From NCBI GenBank assembly GCA_947165485.1, contig CAMVAP010000003.1, forward strand, positions 33,863-97,862: a stretch of DNA of 64,000 bases, read 5' to 3'. How positions within the stretch are numbered: the first letter of the stretch is position 1; each line of letters opens with the position of its first letter. The notes below the pieces were generated by a model, which was not told where the DNA came from, did no database searches, and saw only the letters and a program-made list of their open reading frames with translations. Shown here one piece after another: positions 63,928 through 64,000 of the stretch. Made by a program: the position numbers and the translations under genes. This DNA is from an uncultured Prevotellaceae bacterium. GTDB taxonomy: Bacteria; Bacteroidota; Bacteroidia; Bacteroidales; Muribaculaceae.

Positions 63928-64000
63928 ATGACCATGGACAAGTATTTGTTTCTTGACTTTGATGGTGTGCTGAATACTGAGTTTTATCAGGATTTGCTGA
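63928..64000 (+). CDS. HAD-fold protein, start only (continues beyond window)
   Basis: The first 24 codons read MTMDKYLFLDFDGVLNTEFY on. DFDGVL is the HAD motif I with its nucleophilic Asp and acid/base Asp. The form LFLDFDGVLNTE is typical of small HAD proteins of the 'Swiss army knife' RNA-repair type as well as other phosphatases. The gene begins 11 bases after the DnaE-like stop, so it is probably in the same operon. Everything after base 64000 is unseen, so the function stays open. Confidence 0.75.
   Translation, partial: MTMDKYLFLDFDGVLNTEFYQDLL

Overview
The window comes from a member of the Bacteroidales (phylum Bacteroidota). Several genes are preceded by the phylum-specific promoter (TTG or TTTG, 19-21 bases, TAnnTTTG). 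Other markers are a type IX-secretion-like C-terminal sorting tail, a SusC-like TonB receptor operon, BspA-type leucine-rich repeats ending in a dockerin, and tandem heptamer repeats between genes. Nothing narrows the genus safely; a gut Muribaculaceae or Prevotella relative is a reasonable guess.

Layout. 1-2.0 kb: groES-groEL. 2.3-10.5 kb: a eukaryotic-like signalling block on the plus strand with a LytTR regulator, two FHA proteins, an acidic membrane-anchored protein, a secreted caspase-like protease, a PP2C phosphatase, a Ser/Thr kinase with MORN repeats and a PEGA/SUMF1 protein. It closes at a strong terminator facing a convergent NhaC antiporter. 12.4-16.0 kb: a secreted protein with a sorting tail and an M1 aminopeptidase. 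16.4-34.3 kb: four very large genes (2216, 1212, 1815 and 640 codons) of no known function, each preceded by a copy of one unusual heptamer-repeat element. They look like one conserved cassette.

34.3-37.8 kb: a mobile-element area with a REP-associated tyrosine transposase (RAYT) between inverted REP clusters, two MITE-like families and two flavodoxin-like reductases. On the minus strand there is an apparently independent, roughly 450-nt noncoding RNA that carries a copy of the 23S rRNA L11-binding (GTPase-associated centre) sequence. It has its own promoter and terminator, and is the least expected object in the window. 37.9-51.5 kb: a BspA-like LRR protein, a TonB receptor operon ending in an M16 protease gene broken by one amber codon, and a hemerythrin-LuxR sensor. 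The receptor-to-sensor segment lies between two direct repeats carrying complementary remnants of a GH9 cellulase gene.

51.6-64.0 kb: a defence-island-like region. It holds an AAA15-type ATPase plus TOPRIM-like protein, a degenerate zinc peptidase, a WYL regulator with a DEDDh exonuclease, two tandem DUF262 proteins, a single-HKD phospholipase-D-like protein, a shortened DnaE-like polymerase and the start of a HAD protein. Three promoters here share one inverted-repeat motif at exactly the same distance from the -7 box, which suggests common control, perhaps by the WYL protein.
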